Origin: Candidatus Gastranaerophilus phascolarcticola
Lineage (GTDB): Bacteria; Cyanobacteriota; Vampirovibrionia; Gastranaerophilales; Gastranaerophilaceae
Reading direction: 5' to 3'
DNA length: 64,000 bases
NCBI GenBank assembly: GCA_001899335.1
Contig: MOYE01000008.1
Location: 131,759 to 195,758 of the forward strand
Shown here: piece by piece, positions 26,367 to 35,779 of the stretch
How positions within the stretch are numbered: the stretch's first letter is position 1
Layout: each line of letters opens with the position of its first letter
Notes under the pieces: model-generated
What the model saw: only the letters and a program-made list of their open reading frames with translations
The model's database searches: none
Told to the model about the DNA's origin: nothing
Translations under genes and position numbers: made by a program

Positions 26367-27476
26367 TTAATCTAACTTTCGTTTGAAAGTCCAGCTTGCA
26401 AGGGATAATGTTATTATTGCAATTATGATTAGCGGGATTAAATTTACAAAAACATCCTGAAATTCCATTCCTTTTAAGAAAATTCCTCTTGTTAAAACCA
26501 TAAAAAATCTAACCGGATTTAACCAGGTTAAATATTGCCAGAATAACGGCATATCTTCTATTGGGGATATGAAACCCGATAAAAGAACGGCAGGCATTTG
26601 AAAAGTTATTACCCCTAAAATTGCTTGTTGCTGGGTTTTTGAAATTGAAGATATAAAAAGTCCTATACCGACAATTGACAATAATGAGACGAAAACCGAA
26701 ACTAAAAACAACCAAATTGAACCGGCAAACGGGACTTTGAAACAGGTTACAACTATCAAGGTCATAAGAATTGTCAAAGCAAGAGCAATAACAAGCGGCG
26801 GGATTGTTTTACCGAGTAGGATTTCAAAAGAAGACAACGGGCTTACGATAAGCTGGTCAAACGTTCCCATTTCACGTTCACGCGCGATTGAAAGCGCTGT
26901 AAGAAGTAACGTTATAACAAGTGCAAGCATTGATATGATTACCGTTAAAATATACCAGCGGTATTCCAAATTCGGGTTAAACCAGTTTCTTATAACTGGA
27001 TTTATTGATGCGCCTTTGACACCTGCGACCTCTGAATTATAGCTATTTATAATTTGTGTGGCATAACCTCCGGCAATTGCCGCGGAATTTGTTTGTCTGC
27101 CGTCAGCAACAACGAGTACGCTTGTTGGTTTTTGAGATTTTACCGACTCCGCAAAATCGTTATTAATATAAAGTCCTATTTGAACTTTTTGATTATCAAT
27201 TTTTTCTTTAAATTCTTTCCCGTTATCTACATAATAAAATTTTCTAAATCTTGGAGAATGCTCAAATCTTGATATAAGTTCCCGCGATTCAACAGAATTT
27301 GAACGGTCAATCAGTGTGACATCAATATTTTTGACTTCCATAGTAATCGCATTTGCAAAAACAAAAAGCTGTAAAAGCGGCATTGCAATAATTATCCCGC
27401 GGGATTTCGGGTCTTTCCAAATTGTAATGAATTCTTTTTTAATAAGTGCAAATACGCGACGTAAGTACTCTATCAT
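26367..27476 (-). CDS. ABC-2 type efflux permease (YbhR/YhhJ-like), second copy
   Basis: 369 aa. One N-terminal membrane span, a periplasmic domain of about 140 residues, then five spans, with MGTFDQLIVSPLSSFEILLGKTIP as the ABC-2 signature. Overlaps the upstream permease gene by 4 nt. With its paralogue it forms the channel half of the exporter powered by the double-ATPase protein. Confidence 0.92.
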   Translation of the reverse strand: MIEYLRRVFALIKKEFITIWKDPKSRGIIIAMPLLQLFVFANAITMEVKNIDVTLIDRSNSVESRELISRFEHSPRFRKFYYVDNGKEFKEKIDNQKVQIGLYINNDFAESVKSQKPTSVLVVADGRQTNSAAIAGGYATQIINSYNSEVAGVKGASINPVIRNWFNPNLEYRWYILTVIISMLALVITLLLTALSIAREREMGTFDQLIVSPLSSFEILLGKTIPPLVIALALTILMTLIVVTCFKVPFAGSIWLFLVSVFVSLLSIVGIGLFISSISKTQQQAILGVITFQMPAVLLSGFISPIEDMPLFWQYLTWLNPVRFFMVLTRGIFLKGMEFQDVFVNLIPLIIIAIITLSLASWTFKRKLD

Positions 27477-28582
27477 CCCTTTAACCTCATATCTGTACTT
27501 TTATAAACCAGAGCAAACAAAATCAGCCCTAAAACAGTTAAAAATACAGCGTTTACAAAAACAAGCCTCCACACAGTGCCTGCCATAAACTCACTTTCAA
27601 TAAAAGTTATAAAATATCTTGGCGGAAGAATCCCGGTCAGGATTTGGAAAAATTTTGGCATAGAATTTATCGGGAACATCAGTCCTGAAAGTAATAGCGC
27701 AGGCAAAAAACCAATTCCGAGTGAAACCTGGCTTGCAAGAAACTGATTTTTAAGTTTTGAGGAAATCGTCAAGCCAACTCCGAGCAGCGTGAATAAAAAT
27801 AAAGCACTTACGGTAAAAAGAACCAAATAATTTCCTCTAAACGGAACTTTAAAAATTCCGACGCAGAGAAAAACGTTAAACATCATCGAAACCATTCCGA
27901 GAGTAAAATAAGGAATATATTTACCCAAAACTATATCAATCTTTCTTACCCGTGTGCTTAAGAGAGCCTCCATTGTGCCGCGTTCCCACTCACGGGCGAC
28001 TACAAGCGCGGTAAGCAAAATTCCGATAAGCGTCATTGTAACGGAAATCGAACCCGGCAAGATAAAGTAGTGGCTGTTTAAATCCTGATTATACCAAACC
28101 CGAAGTTCTGAATTTACCACAGGCGTAGGGGTAAATCGTTGAAATTTGCTTGTATTTAACCACCCGTTTGCGATTGCCGTTGAGTAACTTTGAACATAGT
28201 TAGCGGTATTAACTTCGGAGCCGTCTGTGATTATTAACAAATCACCAGCCTGCGCTCTTGATAATTTTGTTGAAAAATCATTAGGGATTATTACGGCACC
28301 TTTAATTTTTGAACGTGTTATTGCTTCAGTCAAATCTTTTTCATTGTCAAAGACAATAGAGTTAACATATTTACTATGCCCGAAAGATTTGACAAGTGTC
28401 GAGATTTCTGAATTTGCATCATCATTTTTGATACCAAGAGTAACCTTAACAGAATCAAGATTAACCCCGTACATATAAATCAAAATTGACAACAACGGTA
28501 AAACAAACGCGATTATAATACTTGACGGGTCGCGGATTATTTGCAGAAATTCTTTTTTAATTAAGGCAGTTAATATTTTCAT
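27473..28582 (-). CDS. ABC-2 type efflux permease (YbhS-like), first copy
   Basis: 369 aa, same architecture as its neighbour, with GTMEALLSTRVRKIDIVLGKYIPYF as ABC-2 signature and LPALLLSGLMFPINSMP. The E. coli parallel is ybhS-ybhR. Overlaps the ATPase gene by 4 nt. Confidence 0.92.
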   Translation of the reverse strand: MKILTALIKKEFLQIIRDPSSIIIAFVLPLLSILIYMYGVNLDSVKVTLGIKNDDANSEISTLVKSFGHSKYVNSIVFDNEKDLTEAITRSKIKGAVIIPNDFSTKLSRAQAGDLLIITDGSEVNTANYVQSYSTAIANGWLNTSKFQRFTPTPVVNSELRVWYNQDLNSHYFILPGSISVTMTLIGILLTALVVAREWERGTMEALLSTRVRKIDIVLGKYIPYFTLGMVSMMFNVFLCVGIFKVPFRGNYLVLFTVSALFLFTLLGVGLTISSKLKNQFLASQVSLGIGFLPALLLSGLMFPINSMPKFFQILTGILPPRYFITFIESEFMAGTVWRLVFVNAVFLTVLGLILFALVYKSTDMRLKG

Positions 28583-30060
28583 TTTCCGGACTCCTTAATC
28601 AAGGTTATAAATGCATCTTCCATGGTTGAAGTGTGAGCCTGTTGCTTTAATTCTTCAGGAGAGCCGACAGCAATAGCTTCGCCTTTATAAAAAAGGCTTA
28701 TACGGTCGCAAAACTCGGCTTCATCCATAAAGTGTGTTGTTACAAGAATTGTGACGCCTTTTTTCGCAAGTGAAGTGATGTGATTCCAAAACTCTCGTCT
28801 TGCAATGACATCAACCCCGGATGTCGGTTCATCCAAGAACAAAATCGGCGGATTATGAATTAACGCACACGCCAGTGACAAGCGTTGTTTGAACCCGAGC
28901 GGTAAATCTTCCGATTTCTGGTCTTGAACGGTTTGGAAGTCAAAAACCTCAATAATTTCATCAACTCTCTTTTTACGATCAAGTAAACCAATCCCGTATG
29001 CGGCTGCAAAAAATTCAAGATTTTGCCTTACGGTTAACTGACCGTACAGAGAAAACTTTTGTGCCATATACCCAAGATTAGAACGAGCCTTTGCCGGGTT
29101 TTCAAGGATATCAATACCCATAATCCTTGCTGTTCCGGAAGTTGGTTTGGCAAGTCCGCACATCATTTTGAAAGAAGTAGATTTTCCGGCACCATTTGGT
29201 CCTAAAAGCCCGAAGATTTCACCGCGTTTTATGCAAAAAGAATTATTTTTAACAGCATAAAAATTCCCGTATTTCTTCTCTAAATTGTCAGCAACGACCG
29301 AACATTCCAATTCATAATCAATTGGTGTATAGTTTTGAGCAATTTTTGACGGTTCATTTTTGTAACCACCCATAAGTTCAATAACTTTTTCTTCAAATTC
29401 CTGTGGTGTAGACGCCAAATCATGGGGTTTGCCATTATATATACATTTCCCCTTGTCGAGAACAACCGCGGTATCAAAACTGTGAGCCTCATCAAGATAA
29501 GCCGTTGACCATAAGACCGTTGTTTCAGGTGAAATCATATCACGAACCATTTTCATCAAATCCCTGCGTGAAATCGGGTCAACGCCGACAGACGGCTCGT
29601 CAAGCAGCAGAAATTCAGGAGTGCCCAAAAGTGTACAGGCTAAACCGAGTTTTTGTTTCATCCCGCCTGATAAAGCGCCGGCAAGCCTATCCTGAAACGG
29701 TGTGAGAGAGGTAAATTCTAACATTTTTTCAAAATCATAAGGCTGACTTTTCAAATCAGCATAAAGGCGTAAATTTTCAATAACTGTCAAATCCTCATAC
29801 AGCCCGAATTTTTGCGGCATATAGCCGATTTTTGAAACGAGTTCCGGCTTTTGTGTAAAAGGATTTAGCCCTAAAATGTCGATATCACCTTTATCCGGCA
29901 AGAGCAAACCTATAATCAAACGGATTAAAGTTGTTTTGCCGGCACCGTCCGCACCGATTAAACCTGTAATTTTACCTTTTTCTATATCAAGTGAAAGGTT
30001 ATCAATCGCAGTTGTTTTATTGAAAGTTTTTGTAAGATTATTAATCCTGACTGTCTGCAT
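28579..30060 (-). CDS. Double ABC ATPase of the efflux pump (YbhF-like)
   Basis: 493 aa with two nucleotide-binding domains: Walker A GADGAGKTT then signature LSGGMKQKLGL in the first; GPNGAGKST with LPLGFKQRLSLA in the second. Both have LLDEP/FLDEP and regulatory-loop His. It powers the two permeases. Overlaps the HlyD-like gene by 20 nt. Confidence 0.95.
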   Translation of the reverse strand: MQTVRINNLTKTFNKTTAIDNLSLDIEKGKITGLIGADGAGKTTLIRLIIGLLLPDKGDIDILGLNPFTQKPELVSKIGYMPQKFGLYEDLTVIENLRLYADLKSQPYDFEKMLEFTSLTPFQDRLAGALSGGMKQKLGLACTLLGTPEFLLLDEPSVGVDPISRRDLMKMVRDMISPETTVLWSTAYLDEAHSFDTAVVLDKGKCIYNGKPHDLASTPQEFEEKVIELMGGYKNEPSKIAQNYTPIDYELECSVVADNLEKKYGNFYAVKNNSFCIKRGEIFGLLGPNGAGKSTSFKMMCGLAKPTSGTARIMGIDILENPAKARSNLGYMAQKFSLYGQLTVRQNLEFFAAAYGIGLLDRKKRVDEIIEVFDFQTVQDQKSEDLPLGFKQRLSLACALIHNPPILFLDEPTSGVDVIARREFWNHITSLAKKGVTILVTTHFMDEAEFCDRISLFYKGEAIAVGSPEELKQQAHTSTMEDAFITLIKESGK

Positions 30061-30901
30061 TTGAACTCAAATCCACTTTAATTGTTACAGGCATTCCCTG
30101 ACGTAAATATTCATCAATATCGTCAATATAAACCCTGATTCTGTATACCAAATCCGTTCTCAAATCGGTTGATTGAACTGTTTTAGGCGTAAATTCCGCA
30201 ACAGGTGAAATAAATCCGATTTGCCCCTGGTATGTCCGAAGTTCCCCGGTGTTAGGATTAACGGTGTCTGTATTAACCTTTACCATCTGACCGTATTTGA
30301 TATTGCCTAAGTCCGTTTCATTAACGTAAGCTCTTACCCAAACGGGCTTATTTTTTGAGATTGAATATACTATCTGCCCTTTATTAACGGTTGCGCCCGG
30401 TTCTTGGACCCTAACCATAACAATTCCGTCGTCAGGTGCATAAATTTTTGTGTAATCTAACTGGTTTTGAGCGTAATTTTTTGCGGCTACCGCTGAATCG
30501 TAATCAGCTGCACTTTTGTCGCGGGTATTTTTCAACGTATCATATTCTTGTTTTGAAATAGTATCATCCTCAACCAGCGGCGCGTTACGATTAAATTTTT
30601 CTTCACTATCATTTTTCAGCGCAAGCGTTTTTTCTACTTCTGCCTCGGCTTTTTCAAGATTTGATTTGTAATCTCTTGAATCCAATATTGCAAGAAGTTC
30701 ATCTTTTTCCACGCTATCGCCTTCTTCTTTGAACATTTTTTCAATTATTCCGCCGACTTGAAAACTCAAGTCAACCTGACGGATTTCAATATTACCGTAA
30801 AGCGTAAGTTCATTCGGGTTTTCCTTATTTCTTGTTAAAGCGAAAACCGCAATCCCTATTATCAAAAGGATTAAAACTAATATAATTATTTTTTTCTTCA
30901 T
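30041..30901 (-). CDS. HlyD-family membrane-fusion protein (YbhG-like)
   Basis: 286 aa. An N-terminal span (IIILVLILLIIGIAVFAL), a split lipoyl/barrel-sandwich domain (VGGIIEKMFKEEGDSVEKDELLAILDS, IYAPDDGIVMVRVQEPGATV) and a coiled-coil hairpin between (EKAEAEVEKTLALKNDSEEK). It links the ABC exporter to the TolC-like channel. Strong GGAGG site before the ATG. Stop and start overlap the tolC-like gene by 4 nt. Confidence 0.94.
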   Translation of the reverse strand: MKKKIIILVLILLIIGIAVFALTRNKENPNELTLYGNIEIRQVDLSFQVGGIIEKMFKEEGDSVEKDELLAILDSRDYKSNLEKAEAEVEKTLALKNDSEEKFNRNAPLVEDDTISKQEYDTLKNTRDKSAADYDSAVAAKNYAQNQLDYTKIYAPDDGIVMVRVQEPGATVNKGQIVYSISKNKPVWVRAYVNETDLGNIKYGQMVKVNTDTVNPNTGELRTYQGQIGFISPVAEFTPKTVQSTDLRTDLVYRIRVYIDDIDEYLRQGMPVTIKVDLSSNADSQD

Positions 30902-32214
30902 ACCGCGCCTCCGGTTGCCTTATATAATGTAAAATAATTTACTAATCTTTGATTTTTTGTTTGAATGGCTTCTTTTTGAACTTCTATAAATCCTGACAAC
31001 TCATTTAAGTATTCAGGAGCAGATATTGTTCCGCGTTCATATTTCTTACGCGAATTTTCCAAATTTTTGTACTCATATTGAACTTTTGAAAGCGTATTTT
31101 TATCAACCTCCGAATCGTGTTTTACGAAACACAATGCGGTATTAACTTCTTTTACGGCTTCAAGATTTGTCTGCCTGTATTTTTCAAAGAGTTCTTCAAA
31201 TCGTGCTTTTTGAATTTTCAAATTAGCAATCTTTCTTCCGCCGGTAAAAATATCCTGACTCGCGCCTGCAATTATTGCTGCGAGGGAAGATTCCCAAGAG
31301 AAAAACGACCCGGGAGCTATCGTATTAAAAACCCATAACCCGGTTATATTAAAAGTCGGCAAAAATTCTTTTCTCGCAACACGAACATCAATTTTTGCTT
31401 TTTCTAACATCTTTTCAGCCTGCATAACATCCGGTCGCGAAAAAATAACATCCGATTTAACTTCATCAGGAATTGTATTTTGGTATTCAAATACTTCAAA
31501 CTTTCCACGCTTTAAATCAGAAGTACAATCCGCAGATTTTCCCGTTAGCACCGCAAGCTGCATTAGTAAAACTTCCTGCTGTTTTTGAAAATTTTCGAGT
31601 TCATTCTTAGCGGTTTCAAGATTTTTTGCAGATGTGTTAAGCTGTGATGTGCTAATCGTTCCACGGGCAAACTTTTTCGTATCCCGTTTTAAAATCGCCT
31701 CGTAAATATCAACTTTCTCCTGCGAGAGCGCTAATAGTTCGTCATACTCTAAAATATTGGTATAAACAGTTGCGACATCAGACAACAGCGAAATATAAAC
31801 CGCTTTTTCTTCAAATTGTGAAGCCTCATAAGATTTCTTTTCGCTTTTTGTTTTATCTCTGTTTTTTAAAAGAAAGTCTGCCTCATAATTTGCCATAAAC
31901 GGTAATATAAAAGCGTTTTTCTTTAATTGAAAATTATCCAGCTGCGGAACTTTTATACCGAGATAGTTTGCCGCAACACTAAATCTTGGAAGTTCTTTTG
32001 AAAATGAATACTTAACCTGCTGCCTGTATTGCTCAACACGAAATGATGCCTGCTTGGCGTCAGGATTGTTCTCAATTGCCTCGTTAATGTAATAATAAAG
32101 GCATTCGTCATTAAAGCGAGAGAAAAATTCCGGATTAAGCTCATTTCTGTCGACCGCAAGAACAGATTGACCGATAGCTATTATTGATAACGCCAAAACG
32201 ATTTTTCTAAACAA
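30898..32214 (-). CDS. TolC-family outer-membrane efflux protein
   Basis: 438 aa. Signal peptide (KIVLALSIIAIGQSVLA) then two repeats of the TolC helical hairpin (LYYYINEAIENNPDAKQASFRVEQYR; RPDVMQAEKMLEKAKIDVRVARKEFLPTFNI). The start codon is TTG with AAGGAGG correctly spaced, overlapping the tetR stop by 8 nt. Outer channel of the exporter. Confidence 0.92.
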   Translation of the reverse strand: MFRKIVLALSIIAIGQSVLAVDRNELNPEFFSRFNDECLYYYINEAIENNPDAKQASFRVEQYRQQVKYSFSKELPRFSVAANYLGIKVPQLDNFQLKKNAFILPFMANYEADFLLKNRDKTKSEKKSYEASQFEEKAVYISLLSDVATVYTNILEYDELLALSQEKVDIYEAILKRDTKKFARGTISTSQLNTSAKNLETAKNELENFQKQQEVLLMQLAVLTGKSADCTSDLKRGKFEVFEYQNTIPDEVKSDVIFSRPDVMQAEKMLEKAKIDVRVARKEFLPTFNITGLWVFNTIAPGSFFSWESSLAAIIAGASQDIFTGGRKIANLKIQKARFEELFEKYRQTNLEAVKEVNTALCFVKHDSEVDKNTLSKVQYEYKNLENSRKKYERGTISAPEYLNELSGFIEVQKEAIQTKNQRLVNYFTLYKATGGAV

Positions 32215-32836
32215 TGCCCGCCTCCTTAATTAGTGCATTGATATATAGTTTTACATTTGCTTTTATGATTTTAATATCTTCTTGAACAAAATCATCTTGC
32301 CCAAGCAGGCTAAGCGAGAAACCGCGCATAATTCTAGGCGAATTAACCTGGGAAATTATAAACAATGTTTTAAAAATGGTTTCTCTGTCATTTTCCGCAA
32401 GATTAAAAATCGTACCGACGAGCTTCCTCAAATATAAATAGGTAGGCGTATTAATCACGAAATCTTCATTCATCTGTGCTTTCAAAAGAAAAACTATTAA
32501 GTCTTTTGAAATGTTTTCGGAATAAAAGAACGCGATAAACTTATCCATTATGTTCATCAAAAGGTCAATTTGGCTCTTTTTATCCAATGTTTCAGGATTG
32601 CGATTGAAATCAATAAAAGTTTTCGCGTATTCGGTTTGCCTAATCTGCAAATCTTCAATAATACCGTTGTAAAGTTCCTTTTTCCCGCCCCCAAAATACG
32701 AAATCATACAAATATTAGCGTCAGCCTCCTTACAAATCTGCCTAATACTAGTCGCGTCGTACCCATTTTGCGCAAAAAGTTTTACGGCTGCATTCAAAAT
32801 CCTCTGTTTAGAATTTTCATCATCAATCTTTTTCAT
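32207..32836 (-). CDS. TetR-family repressor of the efflux operon
   Basis: 209 aa from the ATG at 32836 (MKKIDDENSKQRILNAA). N-terminal HTH AVKLFAQNGYDATSIRQICKEADANICMISYFGGGKKELYNGI is typical of the CecR/YbiH-like group with a DUF1956-type C-terminus. It is the first gene of the operon tetR-tolC-hlyD-ABC-permease-permease, like cecR-ybhGFSR in E. coli. The track start six codons earlier is a TTG inside the promoter and is rejected. Confidence 0.93.
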   Translation of the reverse strand: MKKIDDENSKQRILNAAVKLFAQNGYDATSIRQICKEADANICMISYFGGGKKELYNGIIEDLQIRQTEYAKTFIDFNRNPETLDKKSQIDLLMNIMDKFIAFFYSENISKDLIVFLLKAQMNEDFVINTPTYLYLRKLVGTIFNLAENDRETIFKTLFIISQVNSPRIMRGFSLSLLGQDDFVQEDIKIIKANVKLYINALIKEAGIV

Positions 32837-32842
32837 ACCCGA

Positions 32843-32871
32843 ATTATAAAACAATCGTTTGATTTAGTCAA
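32843..32871 (-). promoter_or_regulatory. Strong leaderless promoter of the efflux operon with candidate operator
   Basis: TTGACT (32866-32871), 17-bp spacer, consensus TATAAT (32843-32848), then TCGGGT and the ATG. Transcription should begin at the A of the start codon. The spacer holds an imperfect dyad (CAATC-GTTT-GATTT), where TetR binding would block the promoter; the operator role is inference. Confidence 0.7.
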
Positions 32872-32958
32872 GAGGAGAAGTTACAATTTGTAAAATTAGC
32901 AGCAAAAAAGTAAAGTTAAGCGGGGAAATTGTCGACAGAATTTTTATAAGGAGCTGCA

Positions 32959-34224
32959 ATGCAAATAGGCGAACCGATGCTCCAGCTGCTTTTGTATAAG
33001 AAAGCGCAAAACGAGCAAAACAAAATTATACCAGAGAAAGACACATTGCCAGAGGCGGCGCAAGCCGGCTCTGGCAATAGCAGTGCTGCTATTGTGACTT
33101 CCGAAGATTATAAAATCGCCAATGATTTTGCGATGAATAATTTGGATGAAAAGCAGCGAATTGCAGCTGCCGCGTCTGACACTGTTGTTATAAACACACA
33201 CGCGGTTACACTTTCATCGCTTTCTGACGCCGAAATTTCTAAAATAAAACAGGTCATTTATGACTTACATCACCCTAAAACGACGCCGACCGAGCCGGAT
33301 ACACCGACACCAACTCCAACACCGTCAGCAGGTCAGATAGGGTTTATGAACGATTTTAGCAGCGTTGATGAAATGTTTGATTATATCAACACGATTGATT
33401 CTTCCGTGACAAAAGACACCGGACTTGACAGCAATGCTTTATGGCAATTAACCCAACGCGATGATTGGGAAGAAAATAACAATAATTTCTTTGGAATTTT
33501 AAACCACGGGTTTGATCTCGTCGATACCAACGGCGACGGAACCTTGTCATACGATGAAATTTCTAATTTTATCGGTGATGAAATGAGTACCGCAGATGAA
33601 TATTTAGCCAAGGTAGAACAGTATTCAAACGAGCTGCAGAGAGATTTTGCCAGCATGACCAGCACGCAAAAACTAAACTTTGCAATCGACCGTGCAAAAG
33701 AATATTTCCAACAAGTTGGTTTAACAGAACAACTTCAGGCTCTAAACAGACTTATTGCAGAAAATAAACTTGGGTTTATGGATTTGAACCCGGGAAAAGA
33801 TTATAACACATACACCGGCGGCTGGGTTTTGGGAGCATATATGTCTTTGCAATATGAAGATGGTTCTTGGGCAGACGATCCTTTGACATACCCGGGAGAA
33901 CCGGATTATCACGGCGGTATCTGGCTTGATGAATATTATTATTGCGAAAGAAGCGATGCGACTTGGTATGACTTAGTCGGAACGCTTATACACGAAGTTA
34001 CACACGCAACAGCATTTTTACACGCAAATGATGAAACCGCCTGGGGTGAATATGTTGCATATCAGGTAGAAGAAGATTATCTTGATAGTATTGCCTGCGG
34101 TCAATGGAGCGGTTCTGCAGAAAAAAACAGTATTACAAATCACATTGATACTTACTATAATGATGCAACCTACACAGAACCTGTTCCTACAGGTAAATGG
34201 TGGACCTATGGCGACTACGCTTAA
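32959..34224 (+). CDS. Putative zinc metallopeptidase with EF-hand
   Basis: 421 aa, no signal peptide. A low-complexity linker TPTEPDTPTPTPTP (about 109-122), a canonical EF-hand loop D189-TNGDGTLSYDE (189-200) following an acidic helix, then HEVTH (345-349) in a LIGTLIHEVTHATAFLH-like setting with E364 (WGEYVAY) as a plausible third zinc ligand (gluzincin spacing). It is tempting to see a calcium-regulated secreted protease; export route is unknown since no Sec signal is visible. Ribosome site AAGGAG. Confidence 0.7.
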   Translation: MQIGEPMLQLLLYKKAQNEQNKIIPEKDTLPEAAQAGSGNSSAAIVTSEDYKIANDFAMNNLDEKQRIAAAASDTVVINTHAVTLSSLSDAEISKIKQVIYDLHHPKTTPTEPDTPTPTPTPSAGQIGFMNDFSSVDEMFDYINTIDSSVTKDTGLDSNALWQLTQRDDWEENNNNFFGILNHGFDLVDTNGDGTLSYDEISNFIGDEMSTADEYLAKVEQYSNELQRDFASMTSTQKLNFAIDRAKEYFQQVGLTEQLQALNRLIAENKLGFMDLNPGKDYNTYTGGWVLGAYMSLQYEDGSWADDPLTYPGEPDYHGGIWLDEYYYCERSDATWYDLVGTLIHEVTHATAFLHANDETAWGEYVAYQVEEDYLDSIACGQWSGSAEKNSITNHIDTYYNDATYTEPVPTGKWWTYGDYA

Positions 34225-34259
34225 AATGTAAACTTTTGCAATAAATAACCCATATTTCT

Positions 34260-34287
34260 TAAAGAAAAGTGTCAAAAATGCCGACAC
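34260..34287 (+). promoter_or_regulatory. Candidate sigma-28 (FliA-type) promoter
   Basis: TAAA (34260-34263), 16 nt, then GCCGACAC (34280-34287), against the FliA consensus TAAA-N15-GCCGATAA. It sits 34 nt before the 485-aa gene. Confidence 0.4.
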
Positions 34288-34321
34288 GATTCATGATAGT
34301 ACTAATTTAAGGAAATCAACA

Positions 34322-35779
34322 ATGGGTATGGCGGCATCTCAAGCTCGTTTCCTGGGCTTGACAGCTAGAATGAATAACATAGAATTTGAAGGACAGCAAA
34401 TTAACCAACAAAGAACTGCCCTTTCAAATAAATCTGCTTCATACTACAGCGATCTTTTAGGTATGGCAGTGCCGACCGCGCCATCTGTTGAAGAATATAC
34501 TCAAACGGTTTATACATTTAACGACGGTGCACTGACGAACCAAATCACCTCTCTTATCGCTGACACCGCAAACCCCGGCAAATATAACGTAAGTTATATT
34601 AAATCCTGGACAGATGATTTTTCAATTGTTTCTGCGTCACCAAGCATTATAACAAATGTCGGCGGCGGGACTTATAACATCGGCGGGACAAAACTTAGAT
34701 TACTCGGTCAAGTAGGCGGCGGCACAACTGTTGGTAACTCAATCAGTATCAACGGCGAAACATACGCGGTTAACAACGATGCGGGCGGATACTATATCAA
34801 CGAAAACGTCAAAACAAAAGGTTTACAAAAATGTACTGCAGCTGAAATTGCAAATCTTGAATACTACAAGTTCAATTCAGACTACACAAGTGCAGAACAA
34901 TTATACAAAGAGGCAGACGGGTCTTACTATACGCTTGATGACGCGGGTAACAAAGTTCCGCAAACTGGCGTAAATGAAAATGATTTAATTATGTGTCTTT
35001 ACGATGACACAGCAACAAACCCTGATGATGCTGTAATTTTAGTTCAAAAAGATACAGACGGCGGCTACAGCAAAGAAGCGGAAATTGTTACACCGACAAA
35101 GAAATATTTAACAACCGCACAGGTAAACAGTATTACAATTTACAATGATGCAGCAAATGACCCTTACTTGAAGACACTTAGTACCGATCAGGTTACAAAG
35201 CTCATTGCAGAAGAACAAGAAATTCTCAAAAAATTAAATAATGATTTAAACAACGGCGACCAAACAGGTCAATGGTTTGTAAGATATGTACAAAACACTT
35301 CCACCGGCGAATACGAAGGCGTTTACTATAAAGCCTCCGAGGTTACCGGCGCGACTTGGGATTCAAAAAATAATTCACAATCATTTATAGGAGCTTACAA
35401 ACTCGGTTCTGCAGACAGAGTCGAAGAAATTAAAGGCATTGGCGGCTGTGAACTTGAACAAGATTCTACAGGACGTTACATTAACATCACGTTTAACGAC
35501 AACGGTTCCAAAAAGACTTATGCGCTTTCTACCAACACTATCACTGACCAAGATGCTTATGAAGATGCCATGAACCAATACGAATACGACAAAGCTCTCT
35601 ACGACCAATCTATTGAAGAAATTAACGCTAAAATCGAAATAATTCAAGCTGAAGACAAAAACCTTGAACTTCGCCTTAAACAACTCGATACCGAACACAA
35701 CGCCATCTCTAACGAAAAAGATGCCGTTTCTAAAGTTATCGAAAAAGCTGTTGAGAACGGTTTCAAAACTTTTGGCTAG
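34322..35779 (+). CDS. Possible flagellar-type export substrate or hook-like protein, 485 aa
   Basis: No firm family. The N-terminus (MGMAASQARFLGLTARMNNIE, then FEGQQINQQRTALSNKS) is an amphipathic helix like those at the start of flagellar axial proteins. The middle is Asn/Asp/Gly/Thr-rich and beta-like. The C-terminal 70 residues form a coiled coil (KIEIIQAEDKNLELRLKQLDTEH, then EKDAVSKVIEKAVENGF). Terminal helices around a beta middle match hook and hook-associated proteins. The sigma-28-like promoter and Fli genes elsewhere in the window agree, but the role is inference. Ribosome site AAGGAA. The last 4 bp overlap the convergent MFS gene. Confidence 0.55.
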   Translation: MGMAASQARFLGLTARMNNIEFEGQQINQQRTALSNKSASYYSDLLGMAVPTAPSVEEYTQTVYTFNDGALTNQITSLIADTANPGKYNVSYIKSWTDDFSIVSASPSIITNVGGGTYNIGGTKLRLLGQVGGGTTVGNSISINGETYAVNNDAGGYYINENVKTKGLQKCTAAEIANLEYYKFNSDYTSAEQLYKEADGSYYTLDDAGNKVPQTGVNENDLIMCLYDDTATNPDDAVILVQKDTDGGYSKEAEIVTPTKKYLTTAQVNSITIYNDAANDPYLKTLSTDQVTKLIAEEQEILKKLNNDLNNGDQTGQWFVRYVQNTSTGEYEGVYYKASEVTGATWDSKNNSQSFIGAYKLGSADRVEEIKGIGGCELEQDSTGRYINITFNDNGSKKTYALSTNTITDQDAYEDAMNQYEYDKALYDQSIEEINAKIEIIQAEDKNLELRLKQLDTEHNAISNEKDAVSKVIEKAVENGFKTFG

